This document shows positions 37,614-45,917 of a DNA stretch of 64,000 nucleotides, one piece after another. The stretch is taken from contig JAFSIR010000027.1 of assembly GCA_017439715.1 (NCBI GenBank), forward strand, positions 1 to 64,000, written 5' to 3'. Position 1 is the first letter of the stretch. Each line of letters begins with the position of its first letter. Source of the DNA: Clostridia bacterium (GTDB lineage: Bacteria; Bacillota; Clostridia; Christensenellales; QAND01). The notes under the pieces were generated by a model, which did no database searches, was not told where the DNA came from, and saw only the letters and a list, made by a program, of their open reading frames with translations. The position numbers and the translations under genes were made by a program.

Positions 37614-37787
37614 ATGTCCGAGATCCGGGTCGGGGAAGGCGAATCCCTCGAGAGCGCGCTTAAGCGGTTTAAACGGAAATGCGCCCGCGCAGGCGTTATG
37701 GCCGACATGCGCAAGCATGAACACTATGAGAAGCCGAGCGTCAAACGCAAGAAAAAAGCGGAAGCTGCAAAAAAACGCAAGTATTAA
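37614..37787 (+). CDS. rpsU: 30S ribosomal protein S21
   Basis: This 57-codon gene codes for S21, the small basic 30S protein. The product starts [19 protein letters not shown], includes [22 protein letters not shown] and ends in a Lys/Arg tail ([13 protein letters not shown]), all typical of bacterial S21. GGAGGGAGGG lies before the ATG at 37614. It has a perfect-consensus promoter and its own terminator. Confidence 0.97.
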   Translation: MSEIRVGEGESLESALKRFKRKCARAGVMADMRKHEHYEKPSVKRKKKAEAAKKRKY

Positions 37788-37825
37788 GAAAAAAGCCTTT
37801 CGATTATATCGAAAGGCCTTTTTTG
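37788..37825 (+). terminator. Rho-independent terminator after rpsU
   Basis: CCTTTCGAT pairs with ATCGAAAGG around TAT, with A- and T-tracts on both sides (ending CCTTTTTTG). It starts directly after the rpsU stop. Confidence 0.92.
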
Positions 37826-37845
37826 TGTATTCGGGGAATGTGCTG

Positions 37846-37874
37846 TTGTGGTTATGGCTAAACTCATATATAAT
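37846..37874 (+). promoter_or_regulatory. Promoter of the lipoprotein gene
   Basis: TTGTGG (37846-37851), a 17-nt spacer and a perfect TATAAT (37869-37874) lie 33 nt before the lipoprotein start. Confidence 0.65.
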
Positions 37875-37907
37875 TTATCTGTCAATATCCAATTTGGAGG
37901 GATCACT

Positions 37908-38768
37908 ATGAAGCGTAACAAATGGATCGCATTGCTGTTAACGGCGGCCCTGTTAGTGCTGGGTGCCTGCAGCGGAGAAAAGCTGACTGCTGAACAAAAA
38001 CTTGAAAAAGCGTTTATGAGTTTGGAAAACGCGGCTGAATATGAAGCTACCATGGGAATGGATTTTTCCATGTCGATGGGTGAAGAAAAGCTGAGCATGC
38101 AGCTGAATGCTCAGATCGCCCAGGTGTTGGAGCCTATTAAAATAAAAATGGTTATGGACATGTCGTTGAACGGTTTCTCGATTAACGACATCCAAATGTA
38201 TATGTTTGAGAACGAACAGGGCGCAGTGGATGCATATATTGGCATGCTGGGCATGTGGGAACATGAAACGATCGAACAGGATGAAATGGGCGAGTTTGTC
38301 GGCCAACTGAATGTTCCCAATGTCACCGATCAGTTGGCTGCTTTCAAGAAGATTACCAACGGGATCAGAGAAGAAGGCACCGAAACGATCGACGGAGTGA
38401 AATACACCAAGATTGTCAGCGTTTTAAAAGGCAACGCGTTTGAAGAGCTGCTGGATGAGCTTGATCTGACAGAGCTGGTCGATCTGGATGAATTAGAAGG
38501 CATGGATATCAGCGAGCTGTTTAAAGATATCCCGGACTGCGAGATTGTGTACTGGATTGTAGACGGCAGCTCGCCTGAGCTTGGCGGCATGTATATCGAT
38601 CTAAAACCCATGATGGAAACATATATGAACAACTTGATCGCTATGCTCGGCGAAGACGCTGAGGCGGAAGCGGAAATGAATTTGGGCGTGGAAGCATTTT
38701 CCATTACTATGATGTATAAAAACATCGGCAATGTGGCCGACTTTGAACTGCCGGCCGAAGCAAAATAA
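37908..38768 (+). CDS. Methionine-rich acidic lipoprotein of unknown function
   Basis: This 286-residue protein has a signal peptide (MKRNKWIALLLTAALLV) and lipobox LGAC near residue 20. The mature part is acidic and rich in Met (for example MGMDFSMSMGEEKLSMQLN), with an overall pattern like the LppX/DUF6612 type of shell-forming lipoproteins, but I cannot assign it with certainty. The frame is open 20 codons farther upstream; the ATG at 37908 has GGAGG and starts the signal peptide. It has its own promoter and terminator, so it is a single-gene unit. Confidence 0.75.
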   Translation: MKRNKWIALLLTAALLVLGACSGEKLTAEQKLEKAFMSLENAAEYEATMGMDFSMSMGEEKLSMQLNAQIAQVLEPIKIKMVMDMSLNGFSINDIQMYMFENEQGAVDAYIGMLGMWEHETIEQDEMGEFVGQLNVPNVTDQLAAFKKITNGIREEGTETIDGVKYTKIVSVLKGNAFEELLDELDLTELVDLDELEGMDISELFKDIPDCEIVYWIVDGSSPELGGMYIDLKPMMETYMNNLIAMLGEDAEAEAEMNLGVEAFSITMMYKNIGNVADFELPAEAK

Positions 38769-38778
38769 GGATTGATAG

Positions 38779-38808
38779 AAAAAGGAGCGTTTTGAACGCT
38801 CCTTTTTT
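38779..38808 (+). terminator. Rho-independent terminator after the lipoprotein gene
   Basis: AAAAGGAGCGTT pairs with AACGCTCCTTTT around TTG, followed by T-rich sequence. It isolates the lipoprotein gene from yqfC. Confidence 0.9.
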
Positions 38809-38861
38809 GTGTATACCCGCCCCTGTGCATGAATACCATGCTAAAACGGGAGGGGTTATTC

Positions 38862-39143
38862 ATGGCAAAAGCGGTGCGGCACAGACAACGGGTGGTGGAT
38901 ATGCCGCCCTTGAAACAACCCGGGCAGCTGCGGGTCACCCTGGTAGGCACCGACCGCGTGTATTTTGAAAATCCGGCTGCGCTGATCAATGTGGGAACGG
39001 AAAGCGTTGCGGTAAAAGCCGCCGCCTGCACGTTCACCGTGCGCGGCGCGGCACTCATAATGGAAACGGACGGCGAGGGCACCATCCTTGTGCGGGGCCG
39101 TATTGCTGCGATCTTGATTGAACGGGAGCCTGTCCATGGCTGA
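38862..39143 (+). CDS. yqfC: Sporulation protein YqfC (YabP/YqfC family)
   Basis: The 93-residue product belongs to the YabP/YqfC family, made in the mother cell under sigma-E in Bacillus. It shows the family pattern LVGTDRVYFENPAALINVGTESVAV followed by RGAALIM..DGEGTILVRGRI. The ATG at 38862 has GGGAGGGG upstream; an ATG 11 codons earlier has none. It overlaps yqfD by 8 nt, and the pair begins a Bacillus-like gene string, so the assignment is well supported by context. Confidence 0.88.
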   Translation: MAKAVRHRQRVVDMPPLKQPGQLRVTLVGTDRVYFENPAALINVGTESVAVKAAACTFTVRGAALIMETDGEGTILVRGRIAAILIEREPVHG

Positions 39144-40335
39144 GAGGTTATGGAAAATGATATCCGGATATGCTATGATACGCGTAGATGGCATGGCGCC
39201 CGAACGGTTTATTGACCATTGCAGGCGCTGTGGCATCCCGCTTTGGTTTGTAAAGCGTGTTTCGCGCGTTTCCATATCCGCCTGCCTCCCGTTTTCAGCA
39301 CTTGCAAAAGCAGAACAGGCGGCTAAAGCAGCGCGGTGCAACCTTGTTGTGGAGCAGCCGAGCCGGTCTGTTCGTTTCAGGCAGTCGCTGTTCAAAAGAA
39401 AAGCGCTGCTGCTCTCGCTCACGGCTGCTGTGTTGCTGATGGGCGCTGCCAGCCGGTTTGTGTGGGGCGTGAACGTTACCGGCGCCATTACGCCGCAGAT
39501 GAAAGAAAACGTTTTTCAAACGCTGGAAGAGCTGAGCATCATGCGCGGCACCCGATGGGCAACGATTGACAGCGCAGCAATAGAAAACCGCTTGCGGCTG
39601 AACACACAGGGTGTTCAGATGGCCATTGTGCATCGAAATGGGCTGTTTTTGGAGCTGGAGATCATCCCGGCCGTTGAGCCGCCCGAGTGGGAAACAGACC
39701 AAACAGCGTGCGATATCGTATCAATGCGCAGTGCGGTGATCGAGTCTGTAATCGCACTGGAAGGCACGCCGATGGTAAAACCGGGAGACCGTGTTCTTCC
39801 CGGTGATATGCTCATCCGCGGCACGTACCGCCGCGGCGAAGAAGAAGGCAAGCAGCGCTTCGTTAGAGCCAAAGGGTCGGTGATGGGCCGCGTGTCCTAT
39901 GCCGGGCAGGCCGGCGCGGCTTTGCAATATCAATCGTTTATAACTTCCGGGCGCACCGCTGTAGTGCGCACGCTCGTGCTGGGCTCGCTCCGCATACCCC
40001 TTTCGCCCCGGCCGGTTTTTGACCGTGCAGAGGCGGGCGTGGAAACGAAAACTTCGGTCGGCGGCACGGTGATCCCGGTGTATATATCCACACAGGTGCA
40101 TCATGAACTGGTGCCCATAACTTGTACACGCACGTATGAACAAGCACAAACGCTTGCTGCATCCATTGCACGCAGCAGGGCCATGGCGCAGCTGCCGCCC
40201 GGCACGGAAGTGTCACAGGAACGTGTGGTCAGCGAACTGGATAAAGATGGCATTGTACAAACAACGGTGTTTTTAACCGTGATCATGGAGATTGGATCAG
40301 TCCGCGAACCAGTGCTGACCGATCCGATATTGTAA
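39136..40335 (+). CDS. yqfD: Sporulation protein YqfD
   Basis: This 399-residue membrane protein of the YqfD family has a cytoplasmic N-terminal part (GYAMIRVDGMAPERFIDHC..GI), one membrane helix near residues 90-110 (ALLLSLTAAVLLMGAASRFVWGV), and a large external part. YqfD is needed for normal spore formation in Bacillus. The ATG at 39136 overlaps the yqfC end and has GGGAG upstream. Its length matches the family (about 400). Confidence 0.9.
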   Translation: MAERLWKMISGYAMIRVDGMAPERFIDHCRRCGIPLWFVKRVSRVSISACLPFSALAKAEQAAKAARCNLVVEQPSRSVRFRQSLFKRKALLLSLTAAVLLMGAASRFVWGVNVTGAITPQMKENVFQTLEELSIMRGTRWATIDSAAIENRLRLNTQGVQMAIVHRNGLFLELEIIPAVEPPEWETDQTACDIVSMRSAVIESVIALEGTPMVKPGDRVLPGDMLIRGTYRRGEEEGKQRFVRAKGSVMGRVSYAGQAGAALQYQSFITSGRTAVVRTLVLGSLRIPLSPRPVFDRAEAGVETKTSVGGTVIPVYISTQVHHELVPITCTRTYEQAQTLAASIARSRAMAQLPPGTEVSQERVVSELDKDGIVQTTVFLTVIMEIGSVREPVLTDPIL

Positions 40336-40359
40336 AAGCAAGGAAAAGGAGGCCATATA

Positions 40360-41385
40360 TTGAACGGTTTGGAAGGAGAAGGAACAGTCCAACGCCATGT
40401 TCCTGTTGGCTCTATGGAAACTTTGCGGGCATTGTTCGGATATTTTGATGAGAATATCGGCCTGATCGAAACAGAGTTGGGCGTGCGCATTCATCAGGCT
40501 GACAGCGAGCTGCTGATCCTTGGGGCGCCTGTGCAGGCGGATGCGGCGGTGGAAACCATAAAGCATTTGATGGAGCGCGTCCGCCGCGGAGAACCGCTTG
40601 ACAGAACGGCTATAAAATATGTGATCGAAGGTGTTCGTGAAGGCAGCGGGGAAGAGATCGCAGCGCTGATGAAAGACGTTGTTGCGATGACGTTCCGAGG
40701 CAAACAGATCAGGGCGAAAACACTTGGTCAGAAAAAATATATTGCAGCCCTTAAAAGCTCTACCGTTACATTTTGCGTGGGCCCGGCCGGCACTGGCAAA
40801 ACCTATCTTGCCATCGCGCAGGCGGTTATGGCGCTGAAAAATAAAGAAGTGCAGCGCCTGGTGCTCACCCGTCCTGCAGTGGAAGCGGGGGAACGGCTGG
40901 GCTTTTTGCCCGGCGATCTGCAGCAGAAGGTGGACCCTTATCTGCGCCCGCTGTATGATGCGCTGCAGGACCTTTTGGGGTATGAAAACTTTGTTAAGCA
41001 TCAGGAGCGCGGCATTATTGAAGTTGCGCCTTTGGCGTACATGCGCGGCAGAACGCTGAACGATTCGTATATCATCCTGGACGAAGCGCAGAACTGCACC
41101 AGGGAACAAATGAAAATGTTTCTCACCCGTTTTGGCGAGGGCAGCCGCATCGTTGTTACAGGCGACGTAACACAGATCGATCTTCCGCCAGAGCGGACAA
41201 GCGGTTTGATCCATGCCACGCGCGTGCTGGAAGGCGTGGAAGGCATCTCTTTCTGCTCGCTAGATCAGCGCGACGTGGTGCGCCATGATATTGTGCGCAA
41301 CATCATCCGCGCTTATGAAAAATATGAAAAGCGGGAAAGCGGTTCGCGGCATGATGCGCAGCGAACGAAAGGGGATAGGCCATGA
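40360..41385 (+). CDS. PhoH-family ATPase (YqfM/PhoH)
   Basis: This 341-residue cytoplasmic P-loop ATPase/helicase-like protein is probably linked to RNA metabolism. Walker A is VGPAGTGKTYLAIAQA near residue 142, Walker B is SYIILDEAQN near 235, and motif III is VVTGDVTQIDLP. An N-terminal KH-like part lies before. It starts with TTG at 40360, with AAGGAGG 7 nt upstream. The phoH-pgpH-ybeY string is conserved in Bacillota. Confidence 0.93.
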   Translation: MNGLEGEGTVQRHVPVGSMETLRALFGYFDENIGLIETELGVRIHQADSELLILGAPVQADAAVETIKHLMERVRRGEPLDRTAIKYVIEGVREGSGEEIAALMKDVVAMTFRGKQIRAKTLGQKKYIAALKSSTVTFCVGPAGTGKTYLAIAQAVMALKNKEVQRLVLTRPAVEAGERLGFLPGDLQQKVDPYLRPLYDALQDLLGYENFVKHQERGIIEVAPLAYMRGRTLNDSYIILDEAQNCTREQMKMFLTRFGEGSRIVVTGDVTQIDLPPERTSGLIHATRVLEGVEGISFCSLDQRDVVRHDIVRNIIRAYEKYEKRESGSRHDAQRTKGDRP

Positions 41386-43529
41386 ACAGCCGGGATGCCC
41401 GTCCAAGATTCCGCACACAGGGGAAAATCATATTGATGCTGTTCGCCGCTGCCGTGGCATTGGTGATGTTGCTCTCTGCCATGCCGGAACAGTACAACCT
41501 ATCGGCGGGTGAGGTAGTGCCCCAAAACATTTATGCTTTGCGCGACGGCGTGGATTCTGTTGCAACCGAGCAGGAACGCAAACGTGCGCGTGATGCCGTG
41601 GCAGATGTGTATTCTGTTGATGGTTCATTGACCGTTACGATGGAAAACGCATTGCTTGCCGCCTACAGCCAGCTGGACGCTTGCCGTGCAGAAGCGGAAA
41701 AACGCCTGAGCGAACTTGAAATAAAGCAAGCCACTTATGCCGACTTTTCAGCAGAGGACTGGGGTACCGTTATGGAGCTCACCACCTTACCGCTTGACAG
41801 AGAGAAAATGCTGGCCATTGTTTCCTGCACAGAGGAAAACTGGGCGAGTACGAAAAACGCGGTGCGAACGGAGTTTCTTGCCGAATTGTATGTTGGCGTG
41901 CGTGAAAACGGGGTAGAACTGTCCGTATCCGACATTGCACAAGCGGCTGCCCAGCATGCTGTGGATGAAAACACGGCCGCTGCGCTTGTAACCGTTGTGC
42001 AGCAATGCCTGTCGCCCAACTCTTTTTATGATGAAAAAGCTACCATTGCTGCCCGCGAAAAAGCTGCGGCCGCTGTGGTGCCCGTTGAATACAAACAGGG
42101 GCAGATTGTGATCCGCGCCGGAGAGATCGTGTCTGAATCACAGGTTGAGCTGCTGAAAAGCCTTGGTCTAATCGGCAGCGGCAACTGGATGATATATGTG
42201 GGCGCAATCTTGGGCACGTTCGCCATGATAGGCGCTATGTGCGTATATCTGCTGCTGGGCAGCAAAGGCGCGCTTTACCGCGAAAACAATAAGATCGGGC
42301 AGATCTGCCTTGTTGTGTTTGTGTTTATTGCCATCACCGCGGTGATGACCAAGGCCGGTTTGCAGGCAGTGCCCACGGCCTTTGTTGTGCTGGTGCTGGG
42401 CCTTACGATTGACCCTGCTACCGGTGTGGCGATGAGTTGTATCAGCACATTTTTGGCGGCGATCCTTGCAATGTCTGCCGGTGTTGCCTCTCAGCAAACG
42501 CTTTCGCTGCTTATCTGCGGGCTGATCTCCAGCCTGGGCGTTGGGCTGTTGATCAGGGGCCAGCAATCGCGCGGCCGCGTGATGATCATCGGAGTGATAG
42601 CCGGCTGTATCGGAGCAATGCTGCAGGCGATTTTGGGCATGATTGGCGGCTTGTCGCTGAACACAATCATAAAATACATGGGCACGGAGATCATCAGCGG
42701 CGCCGTTTCCGGCGTTTTGAGCGTTGGCTCGATGCCGGTGTGGGAAGGCGCATTTAAAGCACTGACACCAATGAAAATGATGGAGCTTTGCAATCCAACC
42801 AATCCGCTGCTCAAGCGTTTGATGATTGAAGCACCGGGCACTTACCATCACAGCGTGATGGTGGGCAATCTGGCCGAGGCAGCTGCACAGGCGCTGGGCG
42901 CAAACGCAATGCTTGCCCGCGTTGGATCGTATTATCATGATGTTGGCAAACTGGAAGCGCCGATGTATTTTGCCGAAAACCAGATCAGCGGCATGAAAAA
43001 CCCGCATGATGATCTGCTTCCTATCGAAAGCGTTCGCATTATTGCCCGCCACCCGCACGACAGTGCCCGGCTGTTGATGGAACAGGGTATGGCCCGGCCG
43101 ATCATTGATATTGCGCTGCAGCATCAGGGCAACTTATGCGTTTCCTTCTTCTATCAAAAAGCAAAGGAAATGGGGCTCAATCCCGATATTCATGATTATC
43201 AGTATACCGGCGGGCGGCCCAGAACAGTGGAAGCGGCGATCGTAATGATGGCGGATAGCTGCGAGGCGGCCACGCGTGCCGCCGGCGGAGATGACAGAAC
43301 GGTGATCAGCAAGATCATCAACACGCGCCTGGCAGAAGGCCAGTTTGACTTGGTGGACCTGACATTTAAAGATCTTGATACCATCGTGGAAGCGTTTTGC
43401 TCTATCCTGCGCGGCGCTTATCATAACCGCATCAAATACCCGGAAACCAAGGAAAACCCGAATATTCAGCCCGATGCCAAACAGATTGAACAGGGAGAAA
43501 CAAATGAGCAAGCAGATCCAGATCGATAA
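41382..43529 (+). CDS. pgpH: Membrane HD-domain c-di-AMP phosphodiesterase PgpH
   Basis: This 715-residue protein has the 7TMR-HD layout: an N-terminal membrane helix, an external 7TMR-HDED domain (about 45-260), seven membrane helices (about 265-480), then a cytoplasmic HD domain with GTYHHSVMVGNLAE, YYHDVGKLEAP and RHPHDSARLL, and the final GG.P.TVEAAIVMMADSCEAA. This family (YqfF, PgpH) breaks c-di-AMP. It overlaps phoH by an ATGA-type junction and ybeY by 26 nt. Confidence 0.94.
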   Translation: MNSRDARPRFRTQGKIILMLFAAAVALVMLLSAMPEQYNLSAGEVVPQNIYALRDGVDSVATEQERKRARDAVADVYSVDGSLTVTMENALLAAYSQLDACRAEAEKRLSELEIKQATYADFSAEDWGTVMELTTLPLDREKMLAIVSCTEENWASTKNAVRTEFLAELYVGVRENGVELSVSDIAQAAAQHAVDENTAAALVTVVQQCLSPNSFYDEKATIAAREKAAAAVVPVEYKQGQIVIRAGEIVSESQVELLKSLGLIGSGNWMIYVGAILGTFAMIGAMCVYLLLGSKGALYRENNKIGQICLVVFVFIAITAVMTKAGLQAVPTAFVVLVLGLTIDPATGVAMSCISTFLAAILAMSAGVASQQTLSLLICGLISSLGVGLLIRGQQSRGRVMIIGVIAGCIGAMLQAILGMIGGLSLNTIIKYMGTEIISGAVSGVLSVGSMPVWEGAFKALTPMKMMELCNPTNPLLKRLMIEAPGTYHHSVMVGNLAEAAAQALGANAMLARVGSYYHDVGKLEAPMYFAENQISGMKNPHDDLLPIESVRIIARHPHDSARLLMEQGMARPIIDIALQHQGNLCVSFFYQKAKEMGLNPDIHDYQYTGGRPRTVEAAIVMMADSCEAATRAAGGDDRTVISKIINTRLAEGQFDLVDLTFKDLDTIVEAFCSILRGAYHNRIKYPETKENPNIQPDAKQIEQGETNEQADPDR

Positions 43530-44013
43530 CCTGCAAAGAAAATATCCGTTCCCCAGGGAACTGTCCTCTGCGATGCGTGCCTGTGCCCAAACAGCGCTGA
43601 AAAGGGCGGCGGCAGAAGAGGGAGAAATATATATTTCCATGATCGGGCCCCGCCAGATCCGCATGGTCAACGCTGAATACCGGCAGATCGATGCAGTAAC
43701 GGATGTGCTCAGTTTTCCACAAATCGAGTGGGAAAACGCCTTGCCCGGGCAGCTTACCTCTCTTTCCCAACCGCCGGAGCGCAACCTTGATACCGGCCGC
43801 ATCATGTTGGGCGATATCCTCATCTGTATGGAACGCGCGCATGAACAAGCCGAGCAATACGGGCATTCGCTTAAACGCGAACTGTGCTTTTTAACGGTGC
43901 ATGGTGTGCTGCATCTGTTGGGGTATGACCATGTTACATCGGAAGGCGAAAAAGAAATGAACGCCTTATGCGAATCCGTTTTGGAAGAGAATGGCGTTTT
44001 TCGCACGGTTTAG
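43504..44013 (+). CDS. ybeY: Endoribonuclease YbeY
   Basis: YbeY is a metal-dependent RNase for 16S rRNA maturation and ribosome quality control. The 169-residue protein has the zinc motif HGVLHLLGYDH (H-x3-H-x5-H) near residue 132 and the family pattern NAEYRQIDAVTDVLSFP. The frame is open 43 codons upstream but that part lies inside pgpH; the ATG at 43504 with AGGGAG fits the family start. Confidence 0.95.
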   Translation: MSKQIQIDNLQRKYPFPRELSSAMRACAQTALKRAAAEEGEIYISMIGPRQIRMVNAEYRQIDAVTDVLSFPQIEWENALPGQLTSLSQPPERNLDTGRIMLGDILICMERAHEQAEQYGHSLKRELCFLTVHGVLHLLGYDHVTSEGEKEMNALCESVLEENGVFRTV

Positions 44014-44070
44014 CTTGCTAAGCCTTTAAAACAGTGATAGAATAAAAACACATAGAACGGCGGTGAAGAA

Positions 44071-44961
44071 TTGGCAGTACTGTTTCGGTCCGGTTTCGTA
44101 GCGGTGGTAGGCCGCCCGAACGTGGGAAAAAGCTCGCTTGTGAACACGTTTGTCGGCGGTAAAGTGGCCATTGTGTCAGATAAACCGCAAACAACGCGAA
44201 ACAGGATCATGGGTGTTGTGAACGGGGAAGGTTATCAGCTGGTGCTGGTCGACACGCCCGGAATGCAGAGCCCGAGAAACAGGTTGGGCGCGTTTATGGA
44301 ATCGGCTGTGTCGCACGCGATGACGGATGTGGATGCGATCCTTTGCGTTGTGGATGGCCATTCAGGGCTGGGCGAGCGTGATGAAGCGGCGATTGAACGA
44401 GCCGTGTCCAGCCGCAAACGCGTTATTCTGGCCGTGAACAAAACCGATAAAGCACAACCTGAGGAAATAGCGGCTTTGTGCGAAACGCTCAGGCAGAGGC
44501 CGAGCATACACGCGGTTTATCCCGTTTCAGCCTTGACAGGCGATGGGCTGGCCCCACTATTAACAGTGCTGATTGAAATGCTCCCCGAAGGGCCGGCGTA
44601 TTTTCCGGAAGATATGATCTCCGATAAAACGGAGGATTTCTTGTGTGCGGAAGCGATCCGTGAAAAAGCGCTTTTGCTCCTGCGGGAAGAAGTGCCCCAT
44701 GGGTTGGGCGTTGAACTGGAAAAGTTTATGGAACGGCCGGATGGATTGGTCGAAGTCCATGCAGTGATCTATTGTGAGCGCGAGAGCCATAAAAGGATAA
44801 TCATCGGCAAGGGCGGGCGGATGCTCAAGCGGATCGGGTCCATGGCGCGCGAAGATATGGAGCATTTTTTTGACACGAAAGTATTCCTTTCGCTATATGT
44901 AAAGGTGCGCGAAGAGTGGCGTAACAGCCCGCGTGCCCTGCGTGATCTGGGATACGATTAA
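44071..44961 (+). CDS. era: GTPase Era
   Basis: Era is a GTPase that binds the 16S rRNA 3' end during 30S assembly. The 296-residue protein has G1 GRPNVGKSSLVN, DTPGMQSPR, NKTD and the C-terminal KH domain with RIIIGKGGRMLKRIG. The start is TTG at 44071 following GGCGG. It follows ybeY, its usual partner in ribosome maturation. Confidence 0.96.
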   Translation: MAVLFRSGFVAVVGRPNVGKSSLVNTFVGGKVAIVSDKPQTTRNRIMGVVNGEGYQLVLVDTPGMQSPRNRLGAFMESAVSHAMTDVDAILCVVDGHSGLGERDEAAIERAVSSRKRVILAVNKTDKAQPEEIAALCETLRQRPSIHAVYPVSALTGDGLAPLLTVLIEMLPEGPAYFPEDMISDKTEDFLCAEAIREKALLLLREEVPHGLGVELEKFMERPDGLVEVHAVIYCERESHKRIIIGKGGRMLKRIGSMAREDMEHFFDTKVFLSLYVKVREEWRNSPRALRDLGYD

Positions 44962-45037
44962 TTGACAGCAGTTCCCATGCCGCTTGTTTATCTGTTTGAG
45001 GCAAACTGACAGTATCACCTAAACGGAGGGCAGAGCA

Positions 45038-45178
45038 TTGGGCGAACAGAAACACCTGTGGGAAACCTTCATGCGCACAGGGCGCATGGAAGATTATCTG
45101 CGTTATTGCGCGAACAGAAACAGAGAGGACGGCGCGCCTTGGGAAACGAAGTGTTGGCCGTTGTCACGAGAACGGTAA
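45038..45178 (+). CDS. Small YqzL-like protein
   Basis: A 46-codon gene starts with TTG at 45038 after a strong ACGGAGGG site. The product is MGEQKHLWETFMRTGRMEDY followed by LRYCANRNREDG and a short tail. The W-x-x-F-x-x-T-G-x-x-x-x-Y pattern matches the short YqzL protein encoded between era and recO in Bacillus. It overlaps the recO start by 40 nt in another frame. The function is unknown. The identification rests on position and a short motif. Confidence 0.65.
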   Translation: MGEQKHLWETFMRTGRMEDYLRYCANRNREDGAPWETKCWPLSRER

Positions 45179-45897
45179 ACTATCGGGACAATGACAGGAT
45201 TCTGACGCTGGTCACGCGAACGCGCGGCCGCGTTACGGCCACGGCACGCGCCTGCAGAAAGCCGCAGAGCAAGCTGATGCCCTGCGCACAGTTGTTTTGT
45301 TACGGCGAGTTTGAATGTTATGAACAGTTGGGGCAGCTGTATATCCGCTCGTGCGATCTGCACCGCAATTTTTATGAGCTGAGGCTTGACCCGGATGCGC
45401 TGATCGCGGCCAGCTGGGCCTGCGCCGTATCGGAAGCGTTTGCAAATCCGGAAGAAGAATACACAAAGCAGTTTTCGCTGCTGTTGTATACGCTGCAGGC
45501 ATTATGCGCACTGCAGGCGGAACACAAGGCGGTTTTGGCGTTTTTCGCCGTAAAGCAGCTGGCGTTTTGCGGATATCAGCCACAGGCGGATGTTTGCGTG
45601 GACTGTGGCAGTACAGAGCAATTAACCGGGTATAATGCGGAGCTTGGCGGTGTGCTGTGCCATAAATGTGCACCGATTCAGCCGGGCACGAAAAGATTAT
45701 CTCCCATGGCAGTGCACATGCTGGCCAACCTGCCGGGCGTGCCGAGCGCAGCCTATCATAAGATTGAAAAATCTTTGGTGCCGGTTGCTGGGGAGTTGCT
45801 TCCGGTTTTGGCCCGCACGATTGAGCAGTTCACTGATCGCAAACTGCCGTCACTTTTGTTTTCAACCGGCTTTGGCCGGACAGATAGTAGAACTTAA
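45139..45897 (+). CDS. recO: DNA repair protein RecO
   Basis: RecO helps RecR load RecA on single-stranded DNA. The roughly 252-residue protein has an N-terminal OB fold (VVTRTVNYRDNDRILTLVTRTRGRVTA), a helical domain, and a C4 zinc site CVDC...CHKC. The frame stays open to a GTG at 45058, but the OB fold begins just after TTG at 45139, which has AGAGGA upstream, so TTG is preferred; GTG at 45151 is a rival. It follows era and the yqzL-like gene as in Bacillus. Confidence 0.92.
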   Translation: MGNEVLAVVTRTVNYRDNDRILTLVTRTRGRVTATARACRKPQSKLMPCAQLFCYGEFECYEQLGQLYIRSCDLHRNFYELRLDPDALIAASWACAVSEAFANPEEEYTKQFSLLLYTLQALCALQAEHKAVLAFFAVKQLAFCGYQPQADVCVDCGSTEQLTGYNAELGGVLCHKCAPIQPGTKRLSPMAVHMLANLPGVPSAAYHKIEKSLVPVAGELLPVLARTIEQFTDRKLPSLLFSTGFGRTDSRT

Positions 45898-45917
45898 AAA
45901 TCTTAGGGGGTTTTGTC

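Noticed and set aside
44962-45037. A possible small RNA between era and the yqzL-like gene
   Set aside because: Only 76 nt, with no promoter or terminator; it is best read as a spacer.
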